From Methylobacterium sp. CB376 (GTDB taxonomy: Bacteria > Pseudomonadota > Alphaproteobacteria > Rhizobiales > Beijerinckiaceae), in assembly GCF_029714205.1 (NCBI RefSeq), contig NZ_CP121648.1, positions 2,604,001 to 2,668,000 of the forward strand: a stretch of 64,000 nucleotides of DNA, given 5' to 3'. How positions within the stretch are numbered: position 1 is the stretch's first letter; each line of letters begins with the position of its first letter. The notes under the pieces were generated by a model. It saw only the letters and a list, made by a program, of their open reading frames with translations, was not told the DNA's origin and ran no database searches. Shown piece after piece: positions 16,713 through 25,749 of the stretch. A program made the translations under genes and the position numbers.

Positions 16713-19067
16713 ATGGATTTCCACCGCCGCTTCACCGTGCTGATGTGCACGCCCGCCTTCGATCCGGGCGATCTCGAAGGCGCGCGCGTCGACCAGATCG
16801 TGGCGGCGGTCGAGCAGCGGGGCTTCGAGGTGGTCCGCGCCCGCCGGGTCGAGGACGCGGCCATCGCGGTCCAGACCGACGCGGCGGTCGGCTGCCTCGT
16901 GGTCGATTGGGGCAAGCGCGGCCTCGACGGCAAGGCGGCGGCGCTGATCGACATGATGCGCCGGCGCGGCCTCGAGATGCCGATCGTCATCATGGTCCGC
17001 CGCAAGCGCCTGGAGGACATCCCGGTCGAACTCCTCGACTTCATCGACGGCTACATCTTCCTCGCCGAGGAGACGCCGGAATTCATCGCCCGCGGCCTGG
17101 TCTCGCGCGTCACCCAGTATGCCGAGACGCTGAAGACGCCGTTCTTCGGCGCCCTCGTCGACTATGCCGAGAAGGGCAACCAGCTCTGGACCTGCCCGGG
17201 CCACAATGGCGGCATCTTCTACAACCGCTCGCCGATCGGCCGCATCTTCGTCGAGCACCTCGGCGAGGCGATCTTCCGCAACGACCTCGACAATTCGGTG
17301 CTCGATCTCGGCGACCTGCTCACCCACGAGGGGCCGGCGCTCAAGGCGCAGAAGGAGGCGGCCCAGATCTTCGGGGCGGAGAAGACCTACTTCGTCCTCA
17401 ACGGCACCTCGGCCTCGAACAAGATCGTGCTCTCGGCCCTCGTCGCCGAGGACGACCTCGTCCTGTTCGATCGCAACAACCACAAGGCCGCGCATCACGG
17501 GGCGCTGCTCCTCGGCGGCGGCATCCCGATCTTCCTGGAGACCGACCGCAACGCCTACGGGCTGATCGGCCCGATCGACCATGCCGCCCTCGACGAGGCG
17601 GCGATCCGCGACAAGATCCGCCGCAACCCGCTCGTCCGGGACAAGGAGGCGTAGCGCCGGGAGCGCCCGTTCCGTGCCGCGGTGATCGAGCAATGCACCT
17701 ATGACGGCACGATCTACGACGCGCGCGAGATCCTGGCGAGGATCGGCCCCCTCTGCGACTACATCCTGTTCGACGAGGCCTGGGCCGGGTTCATGAAGTT
17801 CCACCCGCTCTATGCGGGCCGCTTCGCCATGGGGCTGGACGGGCTCGGCCCGGATTCCCCCGGCATCATCGCCACCCAATCGACCCACAAGCAGCTCGCG
17901 AGCTTCAGCCAAGCCTCGCAGATCCACACCAAGGACGGGCATATCCGCGGCCAGGAGCGGCGCGTCGAGCACCGGCGCCTCAACGAGAGCTTCCTGGTCC
18001 ACGCCTCGACCTCGCCCTTCTACCCGCTCTTCGCCTCCCTGGATGTCGGCGCCCAGATGATGAAGGGCCGCTCCGGCATGATCCTGTGGGACGACACGAT
18101 CCGGCTCGGCATCGAGTGGCGCAAGAAGGTGCGGGCGATCCGGCGGGAATTCGAGGAGAACGAGGCCGATCCGGCCCGGCGCTGGTTCTTCGATCCCTTC
18201 GTGCCCGACATGGTGCGCGGCCCGGAGGGCGCCGAGGTGCCCTGGGAGAGCCTCCCCACCGACCTCCTGGCCAGCGAGCCGCGCTACTGGGAGCTCAGCC
18301 CCGGGGCGCGCTGGCACGGCTTCACCAAAGTGGCGCCGGGCTACGCCATCACCGATCCGAACAAGCTCACGGTGCTCACCCCGGGCTTCGACCGGACGAG
18401 CGGAACCTACGCCGATCACGGCGTGCCGGCCCCGATCGTCGCGCAGTACCTGCGCGAGAACCGGATCGTGGCCGAGAAGAACGACCTGAACTCGCTGCTC
18501 TTCCTGCTGACGCCGGGCGTCGAATCGTCGAAGGCCGGCACCCTGATCTCGGGCCTCGTCGCCTTCAAGCGCCTGCACGACGACAACGCGCCGCTGGAGG
18601 AGGCCATGCCCGATTTCGTGCGGCGCCGGCCGCAGCGCTACCGCGGGGTGCGCCTGCGCGACCTCTGCGCCGAGTTCCACGCCTTCCACCGCGAGGCGAA
18701 CACCGCCGCGCTCCAGCGCCTGCAATTCACCGCCGACCACATCCCCGAGATGGTGCTGCCGCCCAAGGCCGCCGCCCAGATGCTGACCCGCAACAAGGTC
18801 GATTTCGTGCCGATCGCGGAGGCGGCCGGCCGCATCGCCACCACCCTGATGCTGGTCTACCCGCCGGGCATCGCGACCCTGCTGCCGGGCGAGCGGCTCG
18901 ACGGGCGGGCCAAGCCGATGCTCGACTACTTCGCCAAGTTCGAGGCCTCCGCGAACCTGTTCCCGGGCTTCGAGGCCGAGATCCAGAGCGTCTACCGGCA
19001 GGTGGAGCCGGATGGGCGGATCCGGTTCTACACCTACGTCCTGCGCGAGGATCCTGCCGAGAGGTAG
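16713..19067 (+). pseudogene. Orn/Lys/Arg decarboxylase (fold type I PLP) interrupted by an in-frame TAG
   Basis: One reading frame from ATG 16713 to the TAG stop at 19067 encodes 784 codons of a wing-domain Orn/Lys/Arg decarboxylase, broken only by TAG at 17652-17654. The N-terminal response-regulator-like wing domain spans about residues 1-130. The PLP domain includes WTCPGHNGGIFYNRSP, VLNGTSASNKIVL and FDRNNHKAAHHGALL before the stop, then VIEQCTYDGTIYDA, FDEAWAGFMKFHP and the PLP-lysine segment ATQSTHKQLASFSQ after it. The frame is unchanged across the TAG, which lies between RDKEA and RRERPFR, where a conserved aromatic residue is expected. All else looks intact. This is either a recent nonsense mutation, a base-call error or readthrough. 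The intact enzyme would make putrescine, cadaverine or agmatine. Confidence 0.85.
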
Positions 19068-19076
19068 GGCCGGCGC

Positions 19077-19402
19077 ATGATCCGCCGTCGCCGCTTTCCG
19101 GCCGCCGCCCCGGCGGCGGCCCTCTCGTCCCTCCGGCCCGCGCGGTCCGCCATGGCGGCCGATCCGCTTTCATCGGCGCCGGGCGACGGCGATCTCGCGG
19201 CGCGCCTCGACCGCGCCGTGGCGGAGAAGCGCGTCTGGACCTTCACGGGGTGGTCGTGCTGCGCGGCGGCCGCACCGGGCTCGAACGATGCTTCGACGGG
19301 GAGGATCAGGTCCGCGACCGCCCTCTCGGGCAGGTGAGGTTCGGGCCGCAGACCCTGCACGACCCGTGCTCGGCCTCGAGGAGCGTCGTCGCGCTTCGCT
19401 GA
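19077..19402 (+). pseudogene. Relic of a beta-lactamase-family serine hydrolase (N-terminal part)
   Basis: From ATG 19077, a twin-arginine-like RRRRF leader precedes LAARLDRAVAEKRV; the reading then continues in another frame with LHGVVVLRGGRTGLER, PLGQVRFGPQTLHD and SASRSVV before a stop at 19402. This is the N-terminal third of a class C beta-lactamase-like serine hydrolase, normally ending here in an SxxK motif; here the lysine is replaced (SASR). A frameshift near 19240 and loss of the C-terminal two thirds make it non-functional. It lies just after the decarboxylase. Confidence 0.55.
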
Positions 19403-19426
19403 GGTCTTGCCCTGGAGCGGGTCCGC

Positions 19427-20170
19427 TCAGCGGAGCGGCAGCGCGAGGCAGACGGCGGCCAGGATCACCGCGTAGGCGATGCGCCGGAACATCCGGTCCG
19501 AGGCGGCGCGGAAGCCCCGGCTCCCGGCCAGGAGCCCGAGCCCGTAGGGGATGAGGAGCGGCAGCGCGAGGGCGGCGCGCTCGGCCGTGAGCACGCCGCC
19601 GCCAGCGAAGACCACCCCCGAGACCAGGGTCGAGAGGCCGAAATAGGCCATCAGGTTGTGACGCACCTGGGCGGCATCCGCCGTCTGGCTGGCGAGCCAG
19701 AACACCGCGAGCGGCATCCCGCCGAGCGCCGCGAAGCCGCTCGCGAGGCCCGAGGCGCCGCCGACCGCGACCGAGAGGGCGAGGGAGGGCCGGCCGCGAT
19801 AGCGCCAGCCGGTCATCAGGGCGGCGAGCGCCGCCAGGATCGCCCCCGCGGCGAGCCAGCGCGCGAGGGCCGGATCGAGGCGCGTCAGCAGCCAGACCCC
19901 CGCCGGCAGCAGCGCGCTGGCGCCGGCGAGGAGCGGCAGCACCTCCCGCCATACCGCCCGCCGCGCCGAGAGCCCGCCGAGCCACAGGGCGAAGGGCGCG
20001 TCCACCAGCCAGATCAGCCCCACGGCGGCGGCCGGGCCGATGGCGGCCGCCGCGACCGGCACGAACACCATCGCGAAGCCGAAGCCCGTGAAGCCGCGCA
20101 CCAGCCCCCCGGCCAGGGCGGCGGCGAGGAGGGTCGCGAGCGTCGCCGCGTCGGGGATCAGGGCCGGCAT
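19427..20170 (-). CDS. TauE/SafE-family membrane permease (sulfite exporter-like)
   Basis: A 247-residue integral membrane protein. It starts MPALIPDAATLATLLAAA and contains the family-typical GLVRGFTGFGFAMVFVPV in the first half and ASGLASGFAALGGMPLAVFW at the start of the second, with about seven to eight hydrophobic segments. TauE/SafE proteins export sulfite, sulfoacetate or other organic anions across the inner membrane; the substrate is not predictable. It is a single gene, with no sulfur-metabolism partner adjacent and cysK some distance away. Confidence 0.85.
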   Translation of the reverse strand: MPALIPDAATLATLLAAALAGGLVRGFTGFGFAMVFVPVAAAAIGPAAAVGLIWLVDAPFALWLGGLSARRAVWREVLPLLAGASALLPAGVWLLTRLDPALARWLAAGAILAALAALMTGWRYRGRPSLALSVAVGGASGLASGFAALGGMPLAVFWLASQTADAAQVRHNLMAYFGLSTLVSGVVFAGGGVLTAERAALALPLLIPYGLGLLAGSRGFRAASDRMFRRIAYAVILAAVCLALPLR

Positions 20171-20347
20171 GCCGGCACGAAGGAGGGGAGGGCCATCGCC
20201 GCAGCGGTGGCCCGCCGGTCACGCTCCGTCAAGGCGCATCGCCTATGGCGGTGAGGGGCCGACCCGGCTAAAGCCCCCACCTCCTGGCGTCGCGGCGGCT
20301 TTCGGGCGATGCTGGCCGCCCGCCGCTCGCGCCGCGAAAGGGTCCGC

Positions 20348-21001
20348 ATGGCAACGACACCGGTCCGCATCCTCGGCATCGATCCGGGCCTGCGGCGCAC
20401 GGGCTGGGGCCTGATCACCGTGACGGGGACCCGGCTCGCCTTCGAGGCCTGCGGCGTGCTCACCTCGGACGGGGACGACGCGCTGGCGCTGCGCCTGCGC
20501 GACCTGCATGACGGGCTCGTGCGCGTGGTAGCGGCCCAGCGTCCCGACGAGGTCGCGGTCGAGGAGACGTTCGTCAACAAGGACGCGCAGGCGACGCTGA
20601 AGCTCGGCCATGCCCGGGCCGTCGCCCTGCTGGTGCCGGCCCTGGCCGGCCTGCCGGTGGCGGAATACGCCGCCAACCTCGTCAAGAAGACCGTCGTGGG
20701 GGTCGGCCACGCGGAGAAGGGGCAGGTCGCCGCCATGGTGCGCTTCCTGCTGCCGAAGGCGGATCCCGCCACCGCGGACGCCGCCGACGCCCTCGCCATC
20801 GCCATCACGCACGCGCAGCACCGGGCCGCGCGGGCCCGCGAGCGGGATGCGGCGGCCCCGCGCGCGCGGGCCGTGCCGGCCCCGGCGCCTAGCGCGCGAG
20901 CACCTGCATCCCCTTGCGCACCGCCGGGCGCGCGCCGAGTGCGGCGAGCCAGCGGTGCAGGGCCGGCTTGCCCTCCAGGCTCCGGCCGAGCGGCTCCTTG
21001 A
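20348..21001 (+). CDS. ruvC: Crossover junction endodeoxyribonuclease RuvC
   Basis: The core (about residues 1-165) is a clear Ruv[16 protein letters not shown] with the first catalytic Asp, [19 protein letters not shown] with the glutamate, and [19 protein letters not shown] with the C-terminal acidic pair. It resolves Holliday junctions with RuvAB. The frame stays open for some 50 residues beyond the normal end as an Ala/Pro/Arg-rich tail, overlapping the convergent GST gene by 113 bases. A small indel near 20860 may have removed the normal stop. ruvA and ruvB are not in the window. Confidence 0.88.
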   Translation: MATTPVRILGIDPGLRRTGWGLITVTGTRLAFEACGVLTSDGDDALALRLRDLHDGLVRVVAAQRPDEVAVEETFVNKDAQATLKLGHARAVALLVPALAGLPVAEYAANLVKKTVVGVGHAEKGQVAAMVRFLLPKADPATADAADALAIAITHAQHRAARARERDAAAPRARAVPAPAPSARAPASPCAPPGARRVRRASGAGPACPPGSGRAAP

Positions 21002-21524
21002 GGAAGGTCGTCGCCGCCACCATCCAGGGATAGCAGGCGATGTCGGCGATCGAGTAATCCTCGCCCGCGAGGTAGGGCACCTCGGCGAGGCGCCGCTCCA
21101 TCACGCCGAGCAGGCGGTCGGCCTCGTCGGTGAAGCGCCCGATGGCGAGCGGGGCCTTCTCGGGCGCGCGCACGGCGAAGTAGCCGAGCTGGCCCAGCAT
21201 CGGCCCGAGGCCGCCGACCTGCCAGTGCAGCCATTCGAGCGCCTTGAACCGCGCCGCCCCGGACGGCGCCAGGAAGCGCCCCGACGTCTCGGCGAGGTAG
21301 GTCAGGATCGCGCCGCTCTCGAAGATCGTGAGCGGCCCCTCGGGCGCGTCGTCCACGACGAGCGCCGGGATCTTGTTGTTGGGCGAGATGCGCAGGAAGT
21401 CCGGCGCGAACTGCTCGTCCTTGCCGATATCGACCGGATGCACCGTGTAGGGCAGCCCGAGTTCCTCCAGCAGGATCGGGGGTTTGCGCCCGTTCGGCGT
21501 GGTCCAGGTGTAGAGGTGGATCAT
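20889..21524 (-). CDS. Glutathione S-transferase family protein (YfcG/Nu-class-like)
   Basis: The 211-residue protein has an N-terminal thioredoxin-like domain, [22 protein letters not shown], where the TPNGRK motif is characteristic of the YfcG/YghU group, followed by [13 protein letters not shown] and [12 protein letters not shown]. The C-terminal helical domain includes [11 protein letters not shown]. Enzymes of this group have disulfide-bond reductase or peroxidase activity with glutathione. It is convergent with ruvC and overlaps its extended tail; it is likely transcribed alone. Confidence 0.9.
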   Translation of the reverse strand: MIHLYTWTTPNGRKPPILLEELGLPYTVHPVDIGKDEQFAPDFLRISPNNKIPALVVDDAPEGPLTIFESGAILTYLAETSGRFLAPSGAARFKALEWLHWQVGGLGPMLGQLGYFAVRAPEKAPLAIGRFTDEADRLLGVMERRLAEVPYLAGEDYSIADIACYPWMVAATTFLKEPLGRSLEGKPALHRWLAALGARPAVRKGMQVLAR

Positions 21525-21769
21525 CGCGGCCTCGCGCAGCTTCGGTGCCTCCAGTGTAGGGCGCCGCCTCCCGGGGCCCAGCCGGGCGCCCGCACGCCCC
21601 TCGCTGATCCGGCAACGAGCCTCACGCGATTGCTGCCCGACCGATCCGCGGCGCCCTGGCAGGTCGGCGCCGACGCGGGAACCCCTCCGGCGCGGGCGAC
21701 GCGATCCGCCTCCCGAACGTCCAGGCCTCGGCCCTGAGCGCGGCGCACGTCACCTTCGCCGGCCCGCCC

Positions 21770-21997
21770 TCACGCCTGCCAGAACGGCTTGTCGGATTCC
21801 CGGGCCACGTCGGCCCGCGACACGCCGATATCCTTGAGCAGCCCGTCCGGGAGGTGGCGCAGGTCGCGGCGCTGCCGGTGGCGCTGCCCCCAGAGTTCGA
21901 GCCGCTCCACCAGCGTGAGGAGGCGCGGCCGGGGCGAGGACCGCCGGATGGCGGGCACGAGGCGCAGATTTTCTCGGCCTCCGACCAGGGTCGTCAT
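21770..21997 (-). CDS. DUF1127 (YjiS-like) small basic protein
   Basis: A 75-residue arginine-rich protein. The DUF1127 core is LVERLELWGQRHRQRRDLRHLPDGLLKDIGVSRADVARE, ending KPFWQA. The family is abundant in Alphaproteobacteria; some small members bind RNA or affect phosphate, carbon or RNA turnover, but this one is uncharacterised. It is divergent from the LysR gene, 104 bases away. The 245-base gap 21525-21769 behind it shows nothing recognisable. Confidence 0.82.
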   Translation of the reverse strand: MTTLVGGRENLRLVPAIRRSSPRPRLLTLVERLELWGQRHRQRRDLRHLPDGLLKDIGVSRADVARESDKPFWQA

Positions 21998-22101
21998 GGC
22001 TGTCTCCGTCGGTTCGTCGATCTGATGCGAGGCAGCTTGCGCGCGGGGGCGCCGCGGCGCAAACCAGAAGCTCTCCGCCGCCGACCAAGGATTTCTAGGC
22101 C

Positions 22102-23019
22102 ATGGCAGGGCGCCGACTGCCCCCCCTCAACGCCGTCCGGGCCTTCGAGGCCGCCGCCCGCCACCCCACCTTCCAGGCGGCGGGCGACGAACTCGGGGTG
22201 AGCGCCGGGGCGATCGCCCAGCAGGTCAAGGCCCTGGAGGCCTGGGCGGGCATGCCGCTGTTCCGCCGCCTGCCGAGCCGCGGCGTCGTCCCGACGCGGG
22301 CGGGCCTGCGCTTCGCCGAGGAGGCGGGCCGGCTCCTCGACGGATTCGCCGCCGCCGCGCTGGTCCTGCGGCGGCAGGGCGTCGACGGCGCGCTCACGGT
22401 CAACACCACCCATTCCTTCGCGTCGCTCTGGTTGATCCCGCGGATCGGCGCCTTTCGCGAGGCCAATCCGGACCTCGACGTGCGCATCGTCGCCAACAAC
22501 CAGCTCATCGACTTCACCCGCGACGAGGCCGACGTCGCGATCCGGCACGGCAGGGGCGCCTATCCGGGCCTGCGCTGCGAACTGCTCCTGCGCGACGCGG
22601 TCTTCCCGGTCTGCAGCCCCGGCCTGCGGGACGGAAACCCGCCCCTGCGCGAGTTGCGCGACCTCGCCGCCCACACGCTCCTGCACGATGGCGATCCCGT
22701 CGACGCCGACATGATCGTCTGGCCGCAATGGCTCGCGGCGGTCGGAGCGGCGGACCTGCGGCCGAAGCGCGGGCCGACCTTCACGCACACCTTCATGGTC
22801 CTGCAGGCCGCCACCGCCGGGCAGGGCGTGGCCCTGGCCACCCGCGTGCTCGGCGGCGACCTCGTCCGTCCGGGCAGCCTCGTGCGCCCCTTCGCCGAGG
22901 AGGTGCCGAGCCCCTACGCCTTCTACATCGTCACCCCCGACGAACCCGATTCGCCCAAGGTCGCCCGGTTCCGCGCCTGGCTGCACGGGCAGGCCGCCGC
23001 CGCGCTTTCGCCGCTTTGA
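22102..23019 (+). CDS. LysR-family regulator, GcvA-like
   Basis: A 305-residue LTTR. The N-terminal HTH reads LPPLNAVRAFEAAARHPTFQAAGDELGVSAGAIAQQVKALE, with the VSAGAIAQQ recognition helix of the GcvA subgroup rather than the usual VSQPAVS. The effector domain begins GALTVNTTHSFASLWLIPR. GcvA-like regulators often control neighbouring or divergent genes; candidates here are the DUF1127 gene and the downstream DUF1007-NicO pair. The effector is unknown. Confidence 0.9.
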   Translation: MAGRRLPPLNAVRAFEAAARHPTFQAAGDELGVSAGAIAQQVKALEAWAGMPLFRRLPSRGVVPTRAGLRFAEEAGRLLDGFAAAALVLRRQGVDGALTVNTTHSFASLWLIPRIGAFREANPDLDVRIVANNQLIDFTRDEADVAIRHGRGAYPGLRCELLLRDAVFPVCSPGLRDGNPPLRELRDLAAHTLLHDGDPVDADMIVWPQWLAAVGAADLRPKRGPTFTHTFMVLQAATAGQGVALATRVLGGDLVRPGSLVRPFAEEVPSPYAFYIVTPDEPDSPKVARFRAWLHGQAAAALSPL

Positions 23020-23072
23020 GGCGGGACCACTCGGGGCCGCCGAATCCCGCGAGGTGGCTCCCGAGCGTGACC

Positions 23073-23702
23073 ATGCCGTTATCCCGCCTCGCCCGCCTCA
23101 CCCTCTCCCTCGGCGCCCTCCTGGCGGCCGGCGGCGCGGCCCAGGCCCATCCGCATGTCTGGATCACCACCCGGGCGGAGGTGGTCTACGGGCCTGACGG
23201 GCGCGTCGCCGCGATCCGGCACGCCTGGACCTTCGACCCCTCCTACTCGGCCTTCGCGGTGCAGGGCCTGGGCGGAGAGGCGCCGAGCCCGGACGGCCTC
23301 GCCGCCCTCGCGCGCGAGAACACCGAGAACCTCGCCGAATCGGCCTATTTCACCAGCCTGAAGATCGACGGGCGCAAGCAGGAGTTCGACGGCCCGCAGG
23401 CCGCCGCGATGACCTTCGCGGAGGGCCGGCTGACCCTGCGCTTCACCCTGCCGCTGCGCACGCCCGCGAAGGGGCCGATCTCCCTCGACGTCTACGACCC
23501 GACCTACTTCGTCGCCTTCAGCCTCGCCGAGGGCGAGGATGCCGCCACCCTCGTGGGCGCGCCGGCCTCCTGCAAGGCCCTGGCCCACCGGCCCAAGAGC
23601 GCCGCGCCGGCCCAGATGTCGGAATCCTTCTTCTCCGCGCTCACCGACGCGGCCAATTACGGCGTGCAATTCGCGAATCGGATTACAGTGACGTGCTCGT
23701 GA
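23073..23702 (+). CDS. DUF1007 family periplasmic protein (partner of NicO exporter)
   Basis: The 209-residue protein has a Sec-type signal peptide (MPLSRLARLTLSLGALLAAGGAAQA) followed directly by HPHVWITTRAEVVY, the defining DUF1007 opening with potential metal-binding histidines. Later segments AWTFDPSYSAFAVQ, DVYDPTYFVAF and a cysteine near the C-terminus also fit. The family is nearly always next to a NicO-type nickel/cobalt exporter, as here, where the next gene overlaps by 10 bases. A role in handling metal or helping the exporter in the periplasm is likely but unproven. Confidence 0.88.
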   Translation: MPLSRLARLTLSLGALLAAGGAAQAHPHVWITTRAEVVYGPDGRVAAIRHAWTFDPSYSAFAVQGLGGEAPSPDGLAALARENTENLAESAYFTSLKIDGRKQEFDGPQAAAMTFAEGRLTLRFTLPLRTPAKGPISLDVYDPTYFVAFSLAEGEDAATLVGAPASCKALAHRPKSAAPAQMSESFFSALTDAANYGVQFANRITVTCS

Positions 23703-24706
23703 GATCCGCCCCCGTCGCCCTCCCCGCCGCGCGCGGGGCGCTCCTGCGGCTGGGCCTCGCCCTCGCCGCGGCGCTGGTCGCCGCCGCCCTGCTCGCGGGG
23801 CTTGTCGCGGTGCTGGCGCCGGGCTTCGCGCCCCCGCCGCGCTCGCCCTTCGGCATGGGCTTCCGCGAGGCCGCGCCCTCGGGGGCCGGCTCGCTCGGGG
23901 CCTGGCTGCTCGCCATGCAGGCGGGGTTCTCGCGCAGTCTGCAAGCGGCGGTCGCGGGGATCCGGGCCGGGCAGGGCGGCTACGGGCCGCTCGCCGGCCT
24001 CGGCTTCGCCTATGGGGTCTTCCACGCCGCGGGTCCCGGCCACGGCAAGGCGGTGATCGCGGGCTACATCGTGGCCGGCGAGCGGGCGCTGCGGCGGGGC
24101 CTCGCCCTCAGCGCCGCGGCGGCCCTGGTCCAGGCCGCCGTCGCGATCGCGCTCGTCGGCGGCGGCGCGGCGCTGCTGCGCTGGACCGCGGCGGGGATCA
24201 CCGAGGCGGGCCGCGCGGTCGAGACCGCGGGCTTCGCCTGCGTGGCCCTGCTCGGGCTCGCCGTGACCTGGCGCAAGGCGGGCGCCCTCGCGTCGCGCCT
24301 CGCGGGCGCGGCGCCGGCGCCCTGCGGGCCGGAATGCGGCCACGCGGTCCTGGCGGATGCCGGCCGGATCGAGCGGCTCGGCACCTGGCGCGAGCAGGCC
24401 GGCGTCGTCCTGGCCGCGGGGGCGCGGCCCTGCGCGGGCGCGATCCTGGTCCTGGTCTTCGCCCTCTCCCAGAAGGTGTTCGCCGCCGGGATCCTCGCGG
24501 CCCTCGCCATGGCGGCGGGCACGGCACTCACCACCGCGGCGCTCGCCGCGCTCGCGGTCTTCGCCAAGGCGGCGGCCCTGCGCCTCGCCGGGGGACGGGG
24601 AGAGATCGGGGCGCTCGCGCTCGCGGGGCTCGAACTCCTGGCCGGCGCCTTCGTCCTCGTGCTCGGCGCGGCGCTCCTGACCGGCTACGCCGCCGCGATC
24701 GTCTGA
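23693..24706 (+). CDS. NicO/RcnA-like nickel/cobalt exporter
   Basis: A 337-residue integral membrane protein with about six to seven hydrophobic segments. The metal-transport signature GVFHAAGPGHGKAVIAGY lies near residue 110, with histidines in the membrane, and a second conserved region GARPCAGAILVLVFALSQ near 245. The start is GTG 23693, inside the end of the DUF1007 gene, giving translational coupling. It is expected to pump Ni2+ or Co2+ out of the cytoplasm. The two genes form an operon, possibly with the LysR upstream (54-base gap). Confidence 0.86.
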   Translation: MLVRSAPVALPAARGALLRLGLALAAALVAAALLAGLVAVLAPGFAPPPRSPFGMGFREAAPSGAGSLGAWLLAMQAGFSRSLQAAVAGIRAGQGGYGPLAGLGFAYGVFHAAGPGHGKAVIAGYIVAGERALRRGLALSAAAALVQAAVAIALVGGGAALLRWTAAGITEAGRAVETAGFACVALLGLAVTWRKAGALASRLAGAAPAPCGPECGHAVLADAGRIERLGTWREQAGVVLAAGARPCAGAILVLVFALSQKVFAAGILAALAMAAGTALTTAALAALAVFAKAAALRLAGGRGEIGALALAGLELLAGAFVLVLGAALLTGYAAAIV

Positions 24707-24722
24707 CCGCCGGGCCGTCGGT

Positions 24723-25601
24723 TCAGACGAATTCCGGCACGCAGGTCTCGGCGGCGAGGACGAGCTTCTGCCGCTCGCGGGCGATGAAGGCGGTCGGCAT
24801 GGCGGCCTGCAGCGCCTTCTCCATGTCGCGCAGCTCGGCGTCGCTGTGCTGGGGATAGAGGTGGATGATGCCGAGCCGGCCGACATTCGCCGCGCGGCAC
24901 AGCTCCACGCCCTTCTCCCAGGTCGAGTGGCCCCAGCCCCGGCAGGCCGGATACTCGCCCTCGGTGAACATCCCGTCATAGACGACGAGGTCGGCGTCGC
25001 GGACGAAGTTCAGGAGGTTGCGCTCGGGCCAGGGCTCGCTGTGCTCGATGTCGCTGATGTAGCAGGCGGTCCGGCCCGCGTGGCGGAAGCGGTAGCCCGT
25101 GGCGCCCTGCGGATGCTGCAGCGGCAGGGTGGCGACCGTGCTCCCGTCCGCGAAGGTCAGGGTCTCGCCGGCCCGGAATCCGTGATGGACGAAGCGGGCG
25201 GGCAGCGCGTCGAGGGTGATCGGGAAGAGCGGGGGCGAGAACAGGCGGTTCAGGGGCGCCTCGGCGCTCTCGCCGTCGAGGTTGCCGCAATAGGTGTGGA
25301 TCTCGCGGGTCCGGTCGAGCACCGCCGGCTTGAAGAAGGCGAGTCCCGTGACGTGGTCGAGGTGGAGGTGGCTGAACAGCAGGTCGATTCGCTGCGGCAG
25401 ATCCGCCCCGTGATAGGCTCCGAGCGCGTTGATCCCGGTCCCCGCATCGATGACGAAGAGCCGCTCGCCGCACCGGATCTCGACGCAGGGCGTGTGGCCT
25501 CCGAACTCCACGACGTTCGGACCGGACGCGCAGACAGACCCCCGCACGCCCCAGAAGCGGAGCGTCAGGCTGTCCGACGCGAGGAGACCCATATGTTTCA
25601 T
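24723..25601 (-). CDS. MBL-fold metallo-hydrolase (class II phosphodiesterase-like)
   Basis: The 292-residue protein opens with LTLRFWGVRGSVCASGPN, then VEFGGHTPCVEIRCGERLFVIDAGTG and the zinc motif SHLHLDH (residues 77-83). Later metal ligands appear in CYISDIEHSEPW, DLVVYDGMF and HLYPQHSD. The opening and the GGHTPC segment are typical of MBL proteins related to cyclic-nucleotide phosphodiesterases and often found near signalling genes. ATG 25601 is chosen; MGLLAS three codons later is possible. It ends 16 bases from the convergent NicO gene. Confidence 0.85.
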   Translation of the reverse strand: MKHMGLLASDSLTLRFWGVRGSVCASGPNVVEFGGHTPCVEIRCGERLFVIDAGTGINALGAYHGADLPQRIDLLFSHLHLDHVTGLAFFKPAVLDRTREIHTYCGNLDGESAEAPLNRLFSPPLFPITLDALPARFVHHGFRAGETLTFADGSTVATLPLQHPQGATGYRFRHAGRTACYISDIEHSEPWPERNLLNFVRDADLVVYDGMFTEGEYPACRGWGHSTWEKGVELCRAANVGRLGIIHLYPQHSDAELRDMEKALQAAMPTAFIARERQKLVLAAETCVPEFV

Positions 25602-25749
25602 GCCCTCACGATGATCCGCTTCGGCGCTGAAGAATGTGCGTCTTCGCACAGCACGACCCTCGTCGACCGGCCGCGCGGGGCTCCTGACCCGGCCTCCTGA
25701 TGGAGGGCCGCGCGCGTCGACGCCCAATCGCGTCGCTGCGGAACCTCGA

